From an uncultured Thiohalocapsa sp. (GTDB taxonomy: Bacteria; Pseudomonadota; Gammaproteobacteria; Chromatiales; Chromatiaceae): a stretch of DNA of 60,969 nucleotides. Position 1 is the first letter of the stretch. The number at the start of each line of letters is the position of its first letter. This document shows positions 44,754 through 56,014 of this stretch, one piece after another. The notes below the pieces were generated by a model that had not been told where the DNA came from, did no database searches, and saw nothing but the letters and a program-made list of their open reading frames with translations. A program made the translations under genes and the position numbers. The stretch spans positions 1 to 60,969 of the forward strand of contig NZ_CAJXYK010000038.1 in assembly GCF_913063425.1 (NCBI RefSeq). Reading direction: 5' to 3'.

Positions 44754-45110
44754 TCAACGCTTGATGGGACGCCGCGGTCCCTTGCGGGTGCGTGCGTTGG
44801 TCCGGGTGCGCTGTCCGCGCAGCGGGAGGCCGCGCCGATGCCGGATACCCCGGTTGCAGCCCAGATCCATCAGGCGCTTGATGTTCATGGACACCTCGCG
44901 GCGCAGATCCCCTTCGACGGTGTGCTTCCCGACCTCGGAGCGCAGCCGCTCCACTTCGTCTTCAGAGAGGTCCTGGATGCGCGTGGCCGCCGGCACATTG
45001 GCAGCGTCACAGATCTGCGCTGCACGCGTCCGACCGATGCCGTAGATCGCAGTCAGCGCGACGACCGCGTGCTTGCGGTCCGGAATGTTGACACCGGCTA
45101 TGCGGGCCAT
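44754..45110 (-). CDS. rpsM: 30S ribosomal protein S13
   Basis: 118 residues. It contacts the 50S subunit and P-site t[32 protein letters not shown] and the basic tail [20 protein letters not shown] identify it. First gene behind the alpha promoter at 45157-45185. Confidence 0.98.
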   Translation of the reverse strand: MARIAGVNIPDRKHAVVALTAIYGIGRTRAAQICDAANVPAATRIQDLSEDEVERLRSEVGKHTVEGDLRREVSMNIKRLMDLGCNRGIRHRRGLPLRGQRTRTNARTRKGPRRPIKR

Positions 45111-45156
45111 GCCTGAAACTCCTCGCTACTTTTAACGGCGCGAACGTAAACCGCGC

Positions 45157-45185
45157 AGAATACCAATAATTGGAGGCAGCGTCAA
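45157..45185 (-). promoter_or_regulatory. Alpha-operon sigma70 promoter upstream of rpsM
   Basis: On the minus strand TTGACG (45185-45180), 17-bp spacer, TATTCT (45162-45157). Start of transcription would be about 40 bases before rpsM, so the leader is too short for the full S4-binding pseudoknot known in E. coli. Confidence 0.75.
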
Positions 45186-45196
45186 TAGGCGTGTTC

Positions 45197-45310
45197 TCAC
45201 CCCTGACGCTGTTTGTGCCGCACGTCCTTGCAGATCACGCGAACGGTACCGTGGCGACGGATGATCTTGCAGTGACGGCAGATCTTCTTCACTGATGCCT
45301 GAACTTTCAT
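45197..45310 (-). CDS. rpmJ: 50S ribosomal protein L36 (zinc-binding type)
   Basis: 37 residues, [20 protein letters not shown], with the zinc-ribbon ligands C11, C14, C27 and H32 all present. The ATG at 45310 has GAGAGG just upstream. The frame is open further 5' but those codons are the secY-rpmJ spacer. Between secY and rpsM, last gene of the spc group. Confidence 0.96.
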   Translation of the reverse strand: MKVQASVKKICRHCKIIRRHGTVRVICKDVRHKQRQG

Positions 45311-45376
45311 ACCTCTCTCCTGGCGCGCGTTGCGCCTGCCCCCGCAATCTGCGGAAGTCGTCTTTGTTGTCCACCG

Positions 45377-45398
45377 AAAAAGGCTGATCTCGGCAGCC
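45377..45398 (-). terminator. Weak terminator/attenuator between secY and rpmJ
   Basis: On the minus strand GGCTG (45398-45394... read GGCTG) pairs with CAGCC (45386-45382) around a 7-base loop and is followed by TTTTT (45381-45377). The 5-bp stem is short. With the GC-rich hairpin just upstream it could reduce read-through into rpmJ. Confidence 0.45.
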
Positions 45399-45400
45399 AC

Positions 45401-45419
45401 CGCCGCCGGGGTGGCGGCG
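45401..45419. other. 7-bp GC hairpin in secY-rpmJ spacer
   Basis: CGCCGCC (45401-45407) and GGCGGCG (45413-45419) are perfect inverted repeats with a 5-base loop, immediately upstream (minus strand) of the weak terminator. Confidence 0.5.
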
Positions 45420-45508
45420 TCATTCACCTCGCCCGTCGCGAACGCTTGGCCCCGAGCGACATCCGCCCGACCGCCTGATCGGGCACGCACGGGGCTCCGG
45501 CACAGCCC

Positions 45509-46861
45509 TCAGCGCGTGAGGCCGGCGCCCGGTGCCTTCAGGTTCGCCTTCTTCATCAGCCCCTCGTACTGATGCGACATCAGATGCGCCTGCACCTGGG
45601 CCATAAAGTCCATCACGACGACGACGACGATGAGCAAGGACGTCCCGCCAAAGTAGAAGGGCACGTTCCAGCCGACGATCAGGAACTCGGGCAACAAGCA
45701 CACGGCTGTGATGTACAGCGCACCGGCGGCAGTGAGTCGTGTCATCACCGTGTCGATGTAGCGTGCCGTCTGCTCACCCGGGCGGATACCCGGAATGAAA
45801 GCCCCGGACCGCTTCAGGTTGTCCGCGGTGTCCTTGGAGTTGAACACCAGGGCAGTGTAGAAGAAGCAGAAGAAGATGATCGCCGCCGCATAGAACAGCA
45901 CATAAATGGGCTCGCCTGGCGACAACTTGGCGGTGATGTCCGCAAGCCAGCGCAGATCTTCCGACTGCCCGAACCATTGTCCGAGCGTGCCCGGGAACAG
46001 GATGATGCTCGACGCAAAGATCGGCGGGATCACACCGGCCATGTTGAGCTTGAGCGGCAGGTGCGTGCTCTGCGCCGCCATCATCCGCCGGCCTTGTTGC
46101 CGACGCGCATAGTTGACCGTAATGCGGCGCTGCCCGCGCTCGACGAACACGACGAAGGCGGTCACGGCGAGCGCCAGAGCGAACAACGCCAGCACCGTCA
46201 AGGCGTTCATTTCGCCCGTGCGCACCAGCTCCAGGGTGCCGCCGACGGCGGCAGGCAGCCCGGCCACGATCCCCGCGAAGATGATCAGCGAAATGCCGTT
46301 GCCGATGCCACGCTCGGTAATCTGCTCTCCCAGCCACATCAGGAACATGGTGCCCGTGACCAGGGACACGGCTGCGGTGAACACGAACCCGAAACCCTGC
46401 TGCACGACGATGGGCGAGCCGCCGGCGGTCTGACCCTGCAGCGCGATGGAGATGCCGATGGCCTGGAAGGTCGCAAGCACCACGGTGCCGTAGCGCGTGT
46501 ACTGGGTGATCTTGCGACGCCCGGACTCACCCTCTTTCTTCAGCTGCTCCAGCTTCGGGATGACGGCCGCCATCAGCTGCATGATGATGCTCGCCGAGAT
46601 GTACGGCATGATACCGAGCGCCAGGATGCTCGCACGCTCCAGCGCGCCGCCTGAGAACATATTGAACATGTCCAGGATCGAGCCCTGGTTCTGATCGAAA
46701 AGAACGGCCAGCGCCTCAGGGTTCACGCCGGGCACCGGGATGAAGGTGCCGATGCGATAGACGAGCAGCGCCCCGAGGACGAACAGCAACCGCTGCCGCA
46801 ACTCCGTGAGTCTGCCCATGCCCCCGAGGGACTGCATGGCCGATGCACTGCTTTTCGCCAT
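45509..46861 (-). CDS. secY: Protein translocase subunit SecY
   Basis: 450 residues, ten transmembrane helices; forms the SecYEG channel. Start region [20 protein letters not shown], the plug/lateral gate segment [26 protein letters not shown], the cytosolic loop [15 protein letters not shown] and the C-terminal [20 protein letters not shown] are characteristic. In the spc operon between rplO and rpmJ, as in other gammaproteobacteria. Confidence 0.98.
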   Translation of the reverse strand: MAKSSASAMQSLGGMGRLTELRQRLLFVLGALLVYRIGTFIPVPGVNPEALAVLFDQNQGSILDMFNMFSGGALERASILALGIMPYISASIIMQLMAAVIPKLEQLKKEGESGRRKITQYTRYGTVVLATFQAIGISIALQGQTAGGSPIVVQQGFGFVFTAAVSLVTGTMFLMWLGEQITERGIGNGISLIIFAGIVAGLPAAVGGTLELVRTGEMNALTVLALFALALAVTAFVVFVERGQRRITVNYARRQQGRRMMAAQSTHLPLKLNMAGVIPPIFASSIILFPGTLGQWFGQSEDLRWLADITAKLSPGEPIYVLFYAAAIIFFCFFYTALVFNSKDTADNLKRSGAFIPGIRPGEQTARYIDTVMTRLTAAGALYITAVCLLPEFLIVGWNVPFYFGGTSLLIVVVVVMDFMAQVQAHLMSHQYEGLMKKANLKAPGAGLTR

Positions 46862-46953
46862 AGGTCTGTCGCCGAACCCTTGGGTTGAACCTAAACTCGG
46901 CGGCGCGCCTCAGGGCGCGCCGCACGGCTCCGTCGGTAAGTCGGGCGAGCCCC

Positions 46954-47391
46954 TCAGGAGTCCTCCACCGAGCCGCCCGCGGCCTCGATGGCGGCCTTCG
47001 CACCTGACGTGACGGCCAGACCGCGCACCGTAACGGCACGCGACACATTGCCTGACTTGATGATCTTCACGCGCTTCACGGCGACGCCGATCAAACCCGC
47101 CGCTCGCAGGCTGTCCAGGGTCACTTCGCTGCCCTCGACACGCCCAAGCTCGCTCAACCGGATCTCATCGCGCTCCAACGCGCCGCGCGAGCGGAAGCCC
47201 ACCTTCGGCAGGCGCCGCTGCAACGGCATCTGACCGCCTTCGAAGCCGAGCTTGTGAAAACCACCCGAGCGGGACTTCTGGCCCTTGTGGCCACGTCCGC
47301 CGGTCTTGCCCAACCCACTGCCGATACCGCGCCCGACCCGCTTGCGTGCGGGACGGCTCCCCGGAGCGGGCTTCAGATCGTTCAGTTGCAT
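46954..47391 (-). CDS. rplO: 50S ribosomal protein L15
   Basis: 145 residues. [20 protein letters not shown] and the Gly-rich [17 protein letters not shown] are diagnostic. Ends GGSVEDS. Followed 92 bases later by secY. Confidence 0.97.
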   Translation of the reverse strand: MQLNDLKPAPGSRPARKRVGRGIGSGLGKTGGRGHKGQKSRSGGFHKLGFEGGQMPLQRRLPKVGFRSRGALERDEIRLSELGRVEGSEVTLDSLRAAGLIGVAVKRVKIIKSGNVSRAVTVRGLAVTSGAKAAIEAAGGSVEDS

Positions 47392-47392
47392 A

Positions 47393-47593
47393 TCACTGCT
47401 CCGTGACTTCGCGCACCATGTAGGCGACCCGGTTCAGCATGCCGCGGGTCGCTGGGGTGTCCTCAACCTCCACGATCTGGTGCATGCGCCGCAGACCGAG
47501 CCCGCGCACGCAGGCTTGGTGAGTCTTCAATCGCCCGTGCATGCTGCGCACCAGCTGCACGCGCATGATCGGCTTACTGCCTGCGGCACTCAT
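47393..47593 (-). CDS. rpmD: 50S ribosomal protein L30
   Basis: 66 residues; [20 protein letters not shown] and [20 protein letters not shown] are the L30 core. Start ATG 47593 overlaps the rpsE stop by ATGA, and the gene ends one base before rplO, so translation is tightly coupled. Confidence 0.96.
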   Translation of the reverse strand: MSAAGSKPIMRVQLVRSMHGRLKTHQACVRGLGLRRMHQIVEVEDTPATRGMLNRVAYMVREVTEQ

Positions 47594-48096
47594 GACAAAA
47601 TCTCCTCGACCGTCTTGCCGCGCTTTGCGGCCACCAGCTCGGCATCGCCCATCTGCGCCAGACCGTTGATGGTGGCCCGAACGACATTCATGGCGTTGTT
47701 GGTGCCGATGCACTTGGCCAGAACGTTCTGCACGCCCACCACTTCGAAGACCGCGCGCATGGCGCCCCCGGCGATGATGCCTGTACCATCGGAAGCCGGC
47801 TGCATGTAGACGCGTGCAGCGCCGTGACGGCCGACCAGCGGATACTGCAGGGTGCTGCCCTTGAGCCGCACGTCGACCATGTTCTTGCGCGCCGACTCCA
47901 TGGCCTTCTGAATGGCGACCGGCACCTCGCGGGCCTTGCCTGTGCCGAAGCCGACGCGGCCCTTACCGTCCCCGACCACCGTGAGCGCGCCGAAGCCGAA
48001 AACGCGGCCGCCCTTGACCACTTTCGCGACCCGATTCACCGAGATGAGTTTTTCAAGGAGCTCGTCGCCCTCGGGCGCGGGATTGTATGCTGCCAT
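47590..48096 (-). CDS. rpsE: 30S ribosomal protein S5
   Basis: 168 residues from ATG 48096. Contributes to decoding fidelity and the mRNA entry site. [20 protein letters not shown] and [20 protein letters not shown] form the double-stranded RNA-binding fold, with [20 protein letters not shown] in the C-terminal part. The longer frame upstream overlaps rplR and is not homologous. Confidence 0.98.
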   Translation of the reverse strand: MAAYNPAPEGDELLEKLISVNRVAKVVKGGRVFGFGALTVVGDGKGRVGFGTGKAREVPVAIQKAMESARKNMVDVRLKGSTLQYPLVGRHGAARVYMQPASDGTGIIAGGAMRAVFEVVGVQNVLAKCIGTNNAMNVVRATINGLAQMGDAELVAAKRGKTVEEILS

Positions 48097-48106
48097 GACC
48101 CTAACC

Positions 48107-48463
48107 TCAGAACTTGAGTCCGTTTTCGCGCGCCGCGTCGGCCAAGGCCTTGACACGCCCGTGATACTTGAAGCCCGAGCGGTCGAAGCTTACTTCGTCC
48201 ACACCGGCCGCGCGTGCCCGCTCGGCGACGATCCGGCCTACGGCGGAGGCCGCAGCGATATTGCCGGAGTGGCCCTTCGCACCCTGGCGGTACTCCTTGT
48301 CCAGCGTGGACGCACTCGCGACGACGCAGTCACCGGATGGCGAAATGACCTGGGCATAGATATGCCGTGGTGAGCGATACACACACAACCGATGCGCACC
48401 GAGCTCGCGGATCTTCAACCGCGCACGGGCCGCACGCCGCAGTCGGGATTGCTTTTTGTCCAT
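48107..48463 (-). CDS. rplR: 50S ribosomal protein L18
   Basis: 118 residues from ATG 48463; binds 5S r[23 protein letters not shown] and [20 protein letters not shown], ending [20 protein letters not shown]. 10 bases before rpsE. Confidence 0.98.
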   Translation of the reverse strand: MDKKQSRLRRAARARLKIRELGAHRLCVYRSPRHIYAQVISPSGDCVVASASTLDKEYRQGAKGHSGNIAAASAVGRIVAERARAAGVDEVSFDRSGFKYHGRVKALADAARENGLKF

Positions 48464-48473
48464 CGCTGACCCC

Positions 48474-49007
48474 CTATTTCTTCTTCGCTTCTTTGCGCAC
48501 GACGTACTCGTCGGCGTAGCGCACACCCTTGCCCTTGTACGGCTCGGGGGGACGGAAGCCGCGGATCTCCGCTGCCACCTGACCGACGCGCTGCTTGTCG
48601 GCGCCACGCACGACGATCTCCGTCGCCGCCGGCGTCTCGATCTCGATGCCTTCGGGCACCGGATAATCGATGGGATGGGAGAAGCCCAACGCCAGATTCA
48701 GCACCTTGCCCTTGGCCTGCGCGCGATAGCCCACACCCACCAGCGTCAGCTTGCGCTCGAAGCCGGTGCTCACGCCGGTCACCATGTTGTTGATGAGCGC
48801 GCGGGTGGTGCCGGCCATGGCCCAGTGCTCAGGCCGATCACCGTTCGGCTTGACGCGCACGAGCCCGTCCTCGACCCCGACAGAGACGGTGTTGTGCACC
48901 GACCAGCCCATGACACCCTTGGGGCCCTTCACAGCGACGTCCTGACCGGTGACCTTGACCTCCACCCCGGACGGCACTTTCACGGGCGCTTTTGCGATTC
49001 TTGACAT
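48474..49007 (-). CDS. rplF: 50S ribosomal protein L6
   Basis: 177 residues. Two tandem L6 folds; the C-terminal [20 protein letters not shown] and [28 protein letters not shown] are diagnostic. Sits near the factor-binding site of the 50S subunit. Confidence 0.98.
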   Translation of the reverse strand: MSRIAKAPVKVPSGVEVKVTGQDVAVKGPKGVMGWSVHNTVSVGVEDGLVRVKPNGDRPEHWAMAGTTRALINNMVTGVSTGFERKLTLVGVGYRAQAKGKVLNLALGFSHPIDYPVPEGIEIETPAATEIVVRGADKQRVGQVAAEIRGFRPPEPYKGKGVRYADEYVVRKEAKKK

Positions 49008-49020
49008 GTCCAGCCTCCGG

Positions 49021-49416
49021 TTACGCCACGTAGGCGACGATCTCGCCGCCGTGCCCGGCTTCCCGCGCTGCGCGGTCGGTCATCAGCCCCTTGGACGTCG
49101 ACACGATGGCGATGCCGAGGCCGCCCCAGACGCGCGGCAGCTCGTTCCGACCGCGATAGATGCGCAGCCCCGGACGGGAAATCCGCTTCAACTCTTCAAT
49201 GACCGGCTTGCCGCGGAAGTACTTGAGCCGCAGCTCAAGCTGCGCCTTGCCCTCCGCGTCATGGACGGCGTAGTCGTTGATGTAACCTTCATCCTTGAGG
49301 AGGACGGCGATGGCCTGCTTCTGCTTCGACGACGGCATGCGAATGGTGATCTTGCCGCGCGCCTGGCCGTTGCGGATATGCGTCAGCATGTCCGCAATGG
49401 GGTCCGACATACTCAT
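49021..49416 (-). CDS. rpsH: 30S ribosomal protein S8
   Basis: 131 residues from ATG 49416, chosen because GAGGAG lies 7 bases upstream; an ATG two codons later is possible. [20 protein letters not shown] and [20 protein letters not shown] identify it. In E. coli S8 is the feedback repressor of the spc operon. Confidence 0.97.
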   Translation of the reverse strand: MSMSDPIADMLTHIRNGQARGKITIRMPSSKQKQAIAVLLKDEGYINDYAVHDAEGKAQLELRLKYFRGKPVIEELKRISRPGLRIYRGRNELPRVWGGLGIAIVSTSKGLMTDRAAREAGHGGEIVAYVA

Positions 49417-49523
49417 TGTTTGTCTCCTCGGGTCAGCCCGCCGTAGCCGGCGCGATACCCCGTCTGTCTCTGCCACCGCGGCCCATGCCGCGGTGCCCGT
49501 GCTGCCCGCAACAGCGGGCGCCG

Positions 49524-49829
49524 TTACCAGCTGGCTTTGACCACACCCGGCACGTCGCCGCGCATCACGGCCTCGCGCAGCTTGTTGCGGCACAAGCCGA
49601 ACTTGCGGTAGACGGCATGCGGTCGCCCGCTGACGCGACAACGGCGCTGCTTACGCACCGGGCTCGCGTCGCGCGGCAGCTTCTGCAGCGCAACCACTGC
49701 AGCATCGACGGCCTCCGGCTCAGCGCTGCGGTCGTTGATCACCGCCTTGAGCCGCTCGCGCTTGGCGGCGAAACGCGCCGCGGCCTGCGCCCGCTTCGAC
49801 TCGCGGGCGATCATGCTCTTTTTTGCCAT
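49524..49829 (-). CDS. rpsN: 30S ribosomal protein S14 (long, zinc-free type)
   Basis: 101 residues, [20 protein letters not shown], ending [27 protein letters not shown]. The length and the lack of the paired CxxC ligands mark the zinc-independent form, in contrast to the zinc-type L36 in the same cluster. Confidence 0.97.
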   Translation of the reverse strand: MAKKSMIARESKRAQAAARFAAKRERLKAVINDRSAEPEAVDAAVVALQKLPRDASPVRKQRRCRVSGRPHAVYRKFGLCRNKLREAVMRGDVPGVVKASW

Positions 49830-49838
49830 AACTCGCTC

Positions 49839-50378
49839 TTATGTCCGAAACGGAAAACTGAAGGCGTCCAGCAGCGCACGCCCCTCCTCGTCCGTCTTGG
49901 CGGTGGTGCTGATGGTGACATCGAGGCCGCGGATGGCGTCGATCTTGTCGTAATCGATCTCCGGGAAGATGATCTGCTCGCGCACACCCATGGAGTAGTT
50001 GCCACGGCCGTCGAACGCCTTCGGGCTCAGCCCGCGAAAATCGCGGATTCGCGGAATGGCGATGTTGATCAGCCGGTCCAGGAACTCGTACATCCGTTCC
50101 CGGCGCAGCGTCACCTTGCAGCCGATGGGCCAGCCCTCCCGGATCTTGAAACCAGCGACGGACTTACGCGCCTTGGTGACGATGGGCTTCTGCCCCGAGA
50201 TCCGCGTGAGATCGCCGACGGCATTCTCCATGATCTTCTTATCGTTGATCGCCTCTCCGACGCCCATGTTGAGCGTCACCTTCACCAGCCGGGGCACCTG
50301 CATCACGCTCGTGTAGCCGAAGCGCTGCTGCAGCTGGCCGACGATCTCTTCCCGGTATTGCGTTGCCAGTCTGGACAT
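49839..50378 (-). CDS. rplE: 50S ribosomal protein L5
   Basis: 179 residues; binds 5S rRNA and P-site t[43 protein letters not shown] and the C-terminal [20 protein letters not shown] are conserved. 9 bases before rpsN. Confidence 0.98.
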   Translation of the reverse strand: MSRLATQYREEIVGQLQQRFGYTSVMQVPRLVKVTLNMGVGEAINDKKIMENAVGDLTRISGQKPIVTKARKSVAGFKIREGWPIGCKVTLRRERMYEFLDRLINIAIPRIRDFRGLSPKAFDGRGNYSMGVREQIIFPEIDYDKIDAIRGLDVTISTTAKTDEEGRALLDAFSFPFRT

Positions 50379-50389
50379 ACTTGCTCAAC

Positions 50390-50707
50390 TCAAACGTCGA
50401 CGACTTCGCCGTCGGATTTGAACACCCGCACCTTTCTACCGTCACCAAGCACCTTGAAGCCCACACGGTCCGCGGCCCCTTTGCTGGGGTTGTAAAGCCC
50501 GACATTGGAGACGTGCAGTGGCATCTCTTTGTCCATGATGCCGCCCGCGACGCCGCGATTCGGATTCGGCTTCTGATGCTTCTTGGCAATGTTCACGTTC
50601 TCGACCACCACATGCTCGGCGTCGATGACACGCAACACGGTGCCCCGTTTACCCTTGTCTTTACCGGCGACCACCATGACATCGTCGCCCACTTTGATCT
50701 TACGCAT
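50390..50707 (-). CDS. rplX: 50S ribosomal protein L24
   Basis: 105 residues from ATG 50707. KOW motif in [40 protein letters not shown] follows. The open frame continues upstream without homology. An assembly-initiator protein of the 50S subunit. Confidence 0.97.
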   Translation of the reverse strand: MRKIKVGDDVMVVAGKDKGKRGTVLRVIDAEHVVVENVNIAKKHQKPNPNRGVAGGIMDKEMPLHVSNVGLYNPSKGAADRVGFKVLGDGRKVRVFKSDGEVVDV

Positions 50708-50759
50708 GAATTTGAACCTGTCAGCCCTGCCGGCTGCCGCTGCACGCTGCGCGCCGTGC

Positions 50760-51128
50760 TCAGAGCACCTCGGGCGCAAGCGAAATGATCTTCATGAACC
50801 GCTCGCTGCGGAGCTCACGGGTTACGGGCCCGAAGATGCGAGTGCCAATGGGCTGCAGCTGATTGTTCAGCAGCACGGCCGCGTTCCCATCGAAACGGAT
50901 CAGCGACCCATCAGGCCGCCGCACGCCCTTGCGCGTGCGCACCACCACTGCGTTAAAGACATCGCCCTTTTTCACCTTCCCCCGCGGGATGGCGTCTTTG
51001 ACCGTCACCTTAACGATGTCACCGATGTTGGCGTAGCGCCGATGCGAGCCGCCGAGCACCTTGATGCACTGCACGGCCCGCGCACCACTGTTGTCCGCGA
51101 CCGCGAGGCGGGTTTGCATTTGAATCAT
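50760..51128 (-). CDS. rplN: 50S ribosomal protein L14
   Basis: 122 residues; [20 protein letters not shown] and [20 protein letters not shown] are diagnostic. First gene of the spc group, after a 109-base gap from rpsQ in which a separate spc promoter might lie; I could not identify one. Confidence 0.98.
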   Translation of the reverse strand: MIQMQTRLAVADNSGARAVQCIKVLGGSHRRYANIGDIVKVTVKDAIPRGKVKKGDVFNAVVVRTRKGVRRPDGSLIRFDGNAAVLLNNQLQPIGTRIFGPVTRELRSERFMKIISLAPEVL

Positions 51129-51237
51129 TGTCAGTACCTACCTCTGCCAAAATTGCCCGGCTTGTACCCACCCTGCCGACGCGGGGCTGTGCGCGCATTT
51201 GCGCTGCACTCCCGTCAGGGCGCAACGGCCGGCACAC

Positions 51238-51495
51238 TCAGCGCGCGCGCTCCACGATCTCCACCAAGCGCCAGCACTTCGTCTTCGACAACGGCCGGCA
51301 TTGCTCGACCCGAACCAAATCGCCGGTGTTGCAGGCGTTGTCGGCGTCGTGTGCATGCAGCTTCATGGAGCGCCGCAGGAACTTGCCGTACAGTGGGTGC
51401 TTGACCCGCCGCTCCACCAGCACGGTAATGGTGCGGTCCATCGCGTTGCTGACGACGCGACCGCTCACAATTCGATTGCTCTTGTCTTCGGACAT
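51238..51495 (-). CDS. rpsQ: 30S ribosomal protein S17
   Basis: 85 residues from ATG 51495 ([20 protein letters not shown]); the frame is also open to a GTG 30 bases upstream, but 85 residues matches the family. OB-fold with [19 protein letters not shown] and [20 protein letters not shown]. Last gene of the S10 group. Confidence 0.96.
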   Translation of the reverse strand: MSEDKSNRIVSGRVVSNAMDRTITVLVERRVKHPLYGKFLRRSMKLHAHDADNACNTGDLVRVEQCRPLSKTKCWRLVEIVERAR

Positions 51496-51552
51496 GTTGT
51501 TCTGTTCCGTTGTCGCCGGCTTCACGCCTGAACCAACCCCGATGACCGACGC

Positions 51553-51759
51553 TTACTGCGGACCGACCGTGGCAGCCTGCTCTGCGAGCACCGTCTTGAT
51601 ACGGGCAATCTCGCGGCGCACCGTCTTGAATTGCGACGGCCGACTCAGCTGGCCACTGCCCTTTTGCATGCGCAGATTGAACTGCTCCTTGAGGAGCTCC
51701 AACAGCTGCTTCTCCAGCGCCTCACGGCCCTGGCCCCGCAATTCTCCGGCCTTACTCAC
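51553..51759 (-). CDS. rpmC: 50S ribosomal protein L29
   Basis: 68 residues, two helices: [20 protein letters not shown] and the motif [14 protein letters not shown]. Located at the exit tunnel near the trigger-factor site. The start overlaps the rplP stop by 4 bases. Confidence 0.96.
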   Translation of the reverse strand: MSKAGELRGQGREALEKQLLELLKEQFNLRMQKGSGQLSRPSQFKTVRREIARIKTVLAEQAATVGPQ

Positions 51760-52169
51760 AGCATCGACCTCTTCTCGAACTTGGTCTGCACCGGCAGCTT
51801 CGCTGCCGCCAGCCGAAACGCCTCACGCGCCAGATCCTCGGACACGCCCTCGATCTCGTACAGCATCCGGCCGGGCTGGACCAGTGCCACCCAGTATTCG
51901 ACGTTGCCCTTGCCTTTACCCATGCGCACTTCCAGCGGCTTCTTCGAAATGGGCTTGTCCGGAAAGAGCCTGATCCAGAGCTTGCCGCCGCGACGCACCT
52001 TGCGCGTGATAGCACGGCGGGCCGCCTCGATCTGTCGCGCTGTGAGCCGCCCCCGGCCGGTGGCCTTGAGCCCATACTCGCCGAACGACACCTGATTGCC
52101 GCTTTGCGCCAGGCCGCGGTTGCGGCCCTTATGCTGCTTACGGAACTTGGTTCTTTTCGGTTGCAGCAT
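51756..52169 (-). CDS. rplP: 50S ribosomal protein L16
   Basis: 137 residues; [40 protein letters not shown] and [20 protein letters not shown] are conserved. Organises tRNA binding at the A site. Three bases separate it from rpsC. Confidence 0.98.
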   Translation of the reverse strand: MLQPKRTKFRKQHKGRNRGLAQSGNQVSFGEYGLKATGRGRLTARQIEAARRAITRKVRRGGKLWIRLFPDKPISKKPLEVRMGKGKGNVEYWVALVQPGRMLYEIEGVSEDLAREAFRLAAAKLPVQTKFEKRSML

Positions 52170-52172
52170 CGA

Positions 52173-52853
52173 TCACCCCCTACGTCCGCCGCGCTTCTCG
52201 GCCGGCTGCGGCTCTTCGGGCATCCCTTCGAAGACCTCGCCGCGGAAGATCCATACTTTGACGCCGAGGATGCCGTAGGTCGTCCGTGCCTCGGCAAAGC
52301 CGTAATCGATATCGGCACGCAATGTGTGCAGAGGGACACGACCCTCGCGATACCACTCCGAGCGCGCGATCTCGGCGCCGTTGAGTCTGCCCGCAATATT
52401 CACCCGGATGCCCCCGGCGCCAGCACGCATGGTCGATTGCACGGCGCGCTTCATCGCGCGCCGAAACATGATGCGACGCTCGAGCTGCTGGGCGATCCCT
52501 TCGGCCACGAGCTGCGCGTCGAGCTCGGGCTTGCGGATCTCCTCGATACTGATGTGAACCGGGATTCCCATGCGCCGGGAGACCTCGGCCCGCAGCTTGT
52601 CGATTTCCTCGCCCTTCTTGCCGATCACGACGCCCGGCCGTGCCGTGTGAATCGTGATGTGGGCGTTCTTCGCCGGACGATTGATCTGGATCCGGCTCAC
52701 CGAGGCGGCGGCGAGCTTCTTCTTGAGGAAGCCCCGCACCTCGATGTCGTTGTTCAGGAAATCGGCATAGTCCTTCGAATCGGCATACCAGGTGGACGTC
52801 CAGTCCTTGACGATGCCGAGCCGAATGCCGGTCGGGTTAACTTTCTGTCCCAT
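52173..52853 (-). CDS. rpsC: 30S ribosomal protein S3
   Basis: 226 residues; [20 protein letters not shown], a KH domain with [20 protein letters not shown], and the C-terminal domain [20 protein letters not shown]. Part of the mRNA entry tunnel. Slightly shorter tail than E. coli (233). Confidence 0.98.
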   Translation of the reverse strand: MGQKVNPTGIRLGIVKDWTSTWYADSKDYADFLNNDIEVRGFLKKKLAAASVSRIQINRPAKNAHITIHTARPGVVIGKKGEEIDKLRAEVSRRMGIPVHISIEEIRKPELDAQLVAEGIAQQLERRIMFRRAMKRAVQSTMRAGAGGIRVNIAGRLNGAEIARSEWYREGRVPLHTLRADIDYGFAEARTTYGILGVKVWIFRGEVFEGMPEEPQPAEKRGGRRG

Positions 52854-52867
52854 GACCTCTTGCCACC

Positions 52868-53200
52868 TCAGCCTTCGGCCACAGTCACACTGATGTGACT
52901 GGTGCGCTTGAAAATACGCGACGCCCGGCCCTTGGCGCGGGCGCGAATGCGCTTCATGGTGGGGCCTTCGTTCACCTGGACGGCGACCACCTTGAGCTCG
53001 TCCACGTCGGCCCCTTCGTTATGCTCGGCATTGGCGATGGCGGACTCCAGGATCTTGCGGAAGATCTCCGCCGCCTTCTTGGTGTTGAACTGAAGGTCGT
53101 TCAGGGCACGCTCCACGTGCCTACCCCGGATCTGATCCGCCACCAGCCGCGCCTTCTGCGCCGAGATACGGGCGTATTTGAGTGTCGCCACCGCTTGCAT
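52868..53200 (-). CDS. rplV: 50S ribosomal protein L22
   Basis: 110 residues; [40 protein letters not shown] and the tunnel beta-hairpin [20 protein letters not shown] are typical. Lines the exit tunnel; no alteration typical of macrolide resistance was evident by eye. Confidence 0.98.
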   Translation of the reverse strand: MQAVATLKYARISAQKARLVADQIRGRHVERALNDLQFNTKKAAEIFRKILESAIANAEHNEGADVDELKVVAVQVNEGPTMKRIRARAKGRASRIFKRTSHISVTVAEG

Positions 53201-53223
53201 GATGCTTCTCCAACTGGTCCGAG

Positions 53224-53502
53224 TCAGCGCTTCTTCGCCTTGCGGTCGGCAGCGTGACCGCGGAACGTCCGGGTCAGCGCGAATTCGCCGAGCTTGTGGC
53301 CGATCATGTTCTCGTTGATGAGAATGGGCACATGCTGACGGCCGTTGTGCACGGCGATGGTCAGGCCGACCATCTCCGGCAGGACCATCGAGCGACGCGA
53401 CCAGGTCTTGATCGGCCGCTTACTGTTCTGGGCCACCGCATCGGACACCTTCTTTGCCAGGTGGTGATCGATGAACGGGCCTTTTCTGATTGAGCGTGGC
53501 AC
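53224..53502 (-). CDS. rpsS: 30S ribosomal protein S19
   Basis: 92 residues beginning at a GTG (53502) with GAGGTT upstream; [20 protein letters not shown] follows directly, so the longer open frame is rejected. Conserved [20 protein letters not shown] and [20 protein letters not shown]. Confidence 0.97.
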   Translation of the reverse strand: MPRSIRKGPFIDHHLAKKVSDAVAQNSKRPIKTWSRRSMVLPEMVGLTIAVHNGRQHVPILINENMIGHKLGEFALTRTFRGHAADRKAKKR

Positions 53503-53525
53503 TGGATCGAACCTCGAAACTGTTC

Positions 53526-54353
53526 CTACTTGCGGCCCCGGCGGCGCACGATCATGCCGTCGGTGCGCTTGTTCTTGCGGGTCTTGAACCCCTTGGTGGG
53601 CACACCCCAGGGAGTGACGGGGTTGCGGCCACCCGAGGTGCGGCCTTCGCCACCGCCGTGCGGATGATCCACCGGATTCATCACAACGCCGCGCACGGTC
53701 GGCCGTACACCGCGCCACCGCGTCGCGCCGGCCTTGCCGAGCTTGCGCAGACTGTGCTCCCCATTGCCGACCGCACCGATGATGGCCCGGCACTCGGCGT
53801 GGACCTTGCGCATCTCACCGGAGCGCAGTCGCAGCGTGGCGTGATTCCCTTCGCGAGCCACCAACTGCACGGAGGCGCCCGCTGATCGGGCCATCTGCGC
53901 GCCCTTACCGGGCCGCAGCTCCACGGCATGAACCTCGGTGCCCACGGGGATGTTGCGCAGCGGCAAGCAGTTGCCGACAGCAATGGGCGCGGTTTCGGAG
54001 GCCACGACGGTATCGCCCGCCTTCAGCCCCTTCGGCGCCAGCACGTAGCTCCAGTCGCCGTCGGCGTATTTGAGCAGGGCCAGATTCGCGGAGCGATTCG
54101 GGTCGTACTCGAACCGCTCGACCGTCGCCGGGACATCCTGCTTGCGCCGTTTGAAATCGACGACCCTGTAGCGCTGCTTGTGGCCACCACCACGGTGACG
54201 GACGCTGATGCGACCGGCGTTGTTGCGGCCCCCGCTGCGGGATTTCTTCTCCAGCAGCTGGCTCAAGGGCGGCCCCTGATACAGCTCGGGGCTGGTCACC
54301 TTCACCATGAACCGGCGGCCAGGCGAGGTCGGTTTCGTCTTTGCGATTGCCAT
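53526..54353 (-). CDS. rplB: 50S ribosomal protein L2
   Basis: 275 residues. Needed for subunit association and peptidyl transfer. [20 protein letters not shown] and the strongly conserved [20 protein letters not shown] (with the functionally important His) are present; ends [14 protein letters not shown]. Confidence 0.98.
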   Translation of the reverse strand: MAIAKTKPTSPGRRFMVKVTSPELYQGPPLSQLLEKKSRSGGRNNAGRISVRHRGGGHKQRYRVVDFKRRKQDVPATVERFEYDPNRSANLALLKYADGDWSYVLAPKGLKAGDTVVASETAPIAVGNCLPLRNIPVGTEVHAVELRPGKGAQMARSAGASVQLVAREGNHATLRLRSGEMRKVHAECRAIIGAVGNGEHSLRKLGKAGATRWRGVRPTVRGVVMNPVDHPHGGGEGRTSGGRNPVTPWGVPTKGFKTRKNKRTDGMIVRRRGRK

Positions 54354-54379
54354 CTCGGTTTACTCCCGTGCGACGCCGC

Positions 54380-54676
54380 TCAGGCGCCACCGCCGAAATC
54401 GATATCCTGCCCCGGCTTCAGACGCACGTAGGCTTTGCGCCAATCGGGACGACGGCCGTTGCGGGCACCGAAGCGCTTGCGCTTGCCCTTGACGTTCAGC
54501 ACGCGGACATTGTCCACTTTCACGTCGAAAAGGAGCTCCACAGCGCGGCCGATCTCCTGCTTGGTCGCATCCGTCGTGACCCGGAAGACGAACTGACTGT
54601 TCTCATCCGCCGCCAAGGTTGATTTCTCGGAGATGACGGGACCGAGCAGGACCTTCATCAAGCGTTCCTGATTCAT
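54380..54676 (-). CDS. rplW: 50S ribosomal protein L23
   Basis: 98 residues; [40 protein letters not shown]. Docking site for trigger factor and SRP at the tunnel exit. Overlaps rplD by 4 bases. Confidence 0.97.
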   Translation of the reverse strand: MNQERLMKVLLGPVISEKSTLAADENSQFVFRVTTDATKQEIGRAVELLFDVKVDNVRVLNVKGKRKRFGARNGRRPDWRKAYVRLKPGQDIDFGGGA

Positions 54677-55275
54677 GCGAAGCGCGCCTCCAGCCGCGCG
54701 AGCGCCGCTTTCGTCAACACCAGATGCTCGAAACCGATCAGACTCACAGGATCCACGCTCACCGCGGCGGCCACATCCACGTGTGGGAGGTTGCGCGCGG
54801 CCAGGGCCAGCGTGTCATCCTGCCCATCGATTACGATCAACGCCTCACGCAGGCCCAGCTCGTCGAGCTTGGCCCGGAGCGCCTTGGTCTTCGGCGCATC
54901 CAGCCCGAGCGACTCCAGAACATGGACGCGACCGAGCCGCGAGAGCTCGGACAGGATCGCGCGCATGGCGCCGCGATACATCTTACGGTTGACCTTCTGC
55001 TCGTAGCTGCGCGGCGCTGCCGCGAAGGTCTTGCCGCCGGAGCGCCACAGCGGGCTGCGCGTGGTGCCTGCCCGAGCGCGGCCGGTACCCTTCTGACGAT
55101 ACGGCTTGGAGCCGCCGCCGCTCACCGCGGAGCGGCTTTTCTGCGCCTTGGTGCCGGCACGGCCACCCGCCAAGTAGGCGGTGACCACCTGATGCACCAG
55201 GGGCTCGTTGTAATCAGCGCCGAAGACCGAGTCGGACACCTCGACCGTGACGCCATTTGCCGCGCTCAGCTGCAT
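54673..55275 (-). CDS. rplD: 50S ribosomal protein L4
   Basis: 200 residues. Globular domain plus the tunnel loop [28 protein letters not shown]. In E. coli L4 represses the S10 operon through a leader hairpin, but here the S10 genes follow tuf with only 18 bases between, so no such leader exists. Confidence 0.97.
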   Translation of the reverse strand: MQLSAANGVTVEVSDSVFGADYNEPLVHQVVTAYLAGGRAGTKAQKSRSAVSGGGSKPYRQKGTGRARAGTTRSPLWRSGGKTFAAAPRSYEQKVNRKMYRGAMRAILSELSRLGRVHVLESLGLDAPKTKALRAKLDELGLREALIVIDGQDDTLALAARNLPHVDVAAAVSVDPVSLIGFEHLVLTKAALARLEARFA

Positions 55276-55282
55276 GACCGCC

Positions 55283-55933
55283 TCACCCCTTGTTCTTCTG
55301 CTTCACCGATGGCAAGACGACGAGCCGACCACCCGCGGGACCGGGCACACCGCCCTTGACGAGCAGCAGGTTGCGCTCAGCATCCACACGCACGATCTCC
55401 AGGTTCTGCTGACAACGCTTCGCGTTGCCGTGCTGACCCGCCATACGCTTGCCCTTGAACACCCGACCCGGCGTCTGGCACTGGCCGATGGAGCCTGGGG
55501 CGCGATGCGACAACGAGTTGCCGTGGCTGTTGTCCTGGCCGCGGAAGTGGTGCCGGCGGATGCCGCCAGAGAAGCCCCGGCCCTTGGTGACACCACGTAC
55601 ATCGATCTTTTGACCCGGCTCGAACAGACCCACACCGAGCTCGGCCCCAGCGTCGAGGTCTGCGCCCTCATCAGCCGCGAGCCGAAACTCGTGCACAGTG
55701 TCGCCGGCCTCGACGCCGGCCTTCGCAAAGTGCCCGGCCATGGGCTTGGTCACGCGCGACGCGCGGCGGGCCCCAGCCGTGACCTGCACGGCGCGATACC
55801 CGTCGGTCTCGTCGCTGCGGACCTGACTCACGCGATTGGGCGTCACCTCGATGACTGTCACCGGAATGCTGGCGCCGTCGTCGCCGAAGACGCGCGTCAT
55901 GCCGGCTTTGCGCCCGATTACTCCAATGCTCAT
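55283..55933 (-). CDS. rplC: 50S ribosomal protein L3
   Basis: 216 residues; [20 protein letters not shown] and [25 protein letters not shown], near the peptidyl-transferase centre. The Gln methylated by PrmB in enterics lies in the [20 protein letters not shown] region, which is conserved. Confidence 0.97.
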   Translation of the reverse strand: MSIGVIGRKAGMTRVFGDDGASIPVTVIEVTPNRVSQVRSDETDGYRAVQVTAGARRASRVTKPMAGHFAKAGVEAGDTVHEFRLAADEGADLDAGAELGVGLFEPGQKIDVRGVTKGRGFSGGIRRHHFRGQDNSHGNSLSHRAPGSIGQCQTPGRVFKGKRMAGQHGNAKRCQQNLEIVRVDAERNLLLVKGGVPGPAGGRLVVLPSVKQKNKG

Positions 55934-56014
55934 GTCTGCCTTCCCGTTCAGCGCGGCGCCCGGCCGTCCACGTCAGCTTCGACGTGCACGGGCGCCGCTA
56001 CAATCGTCACTCTG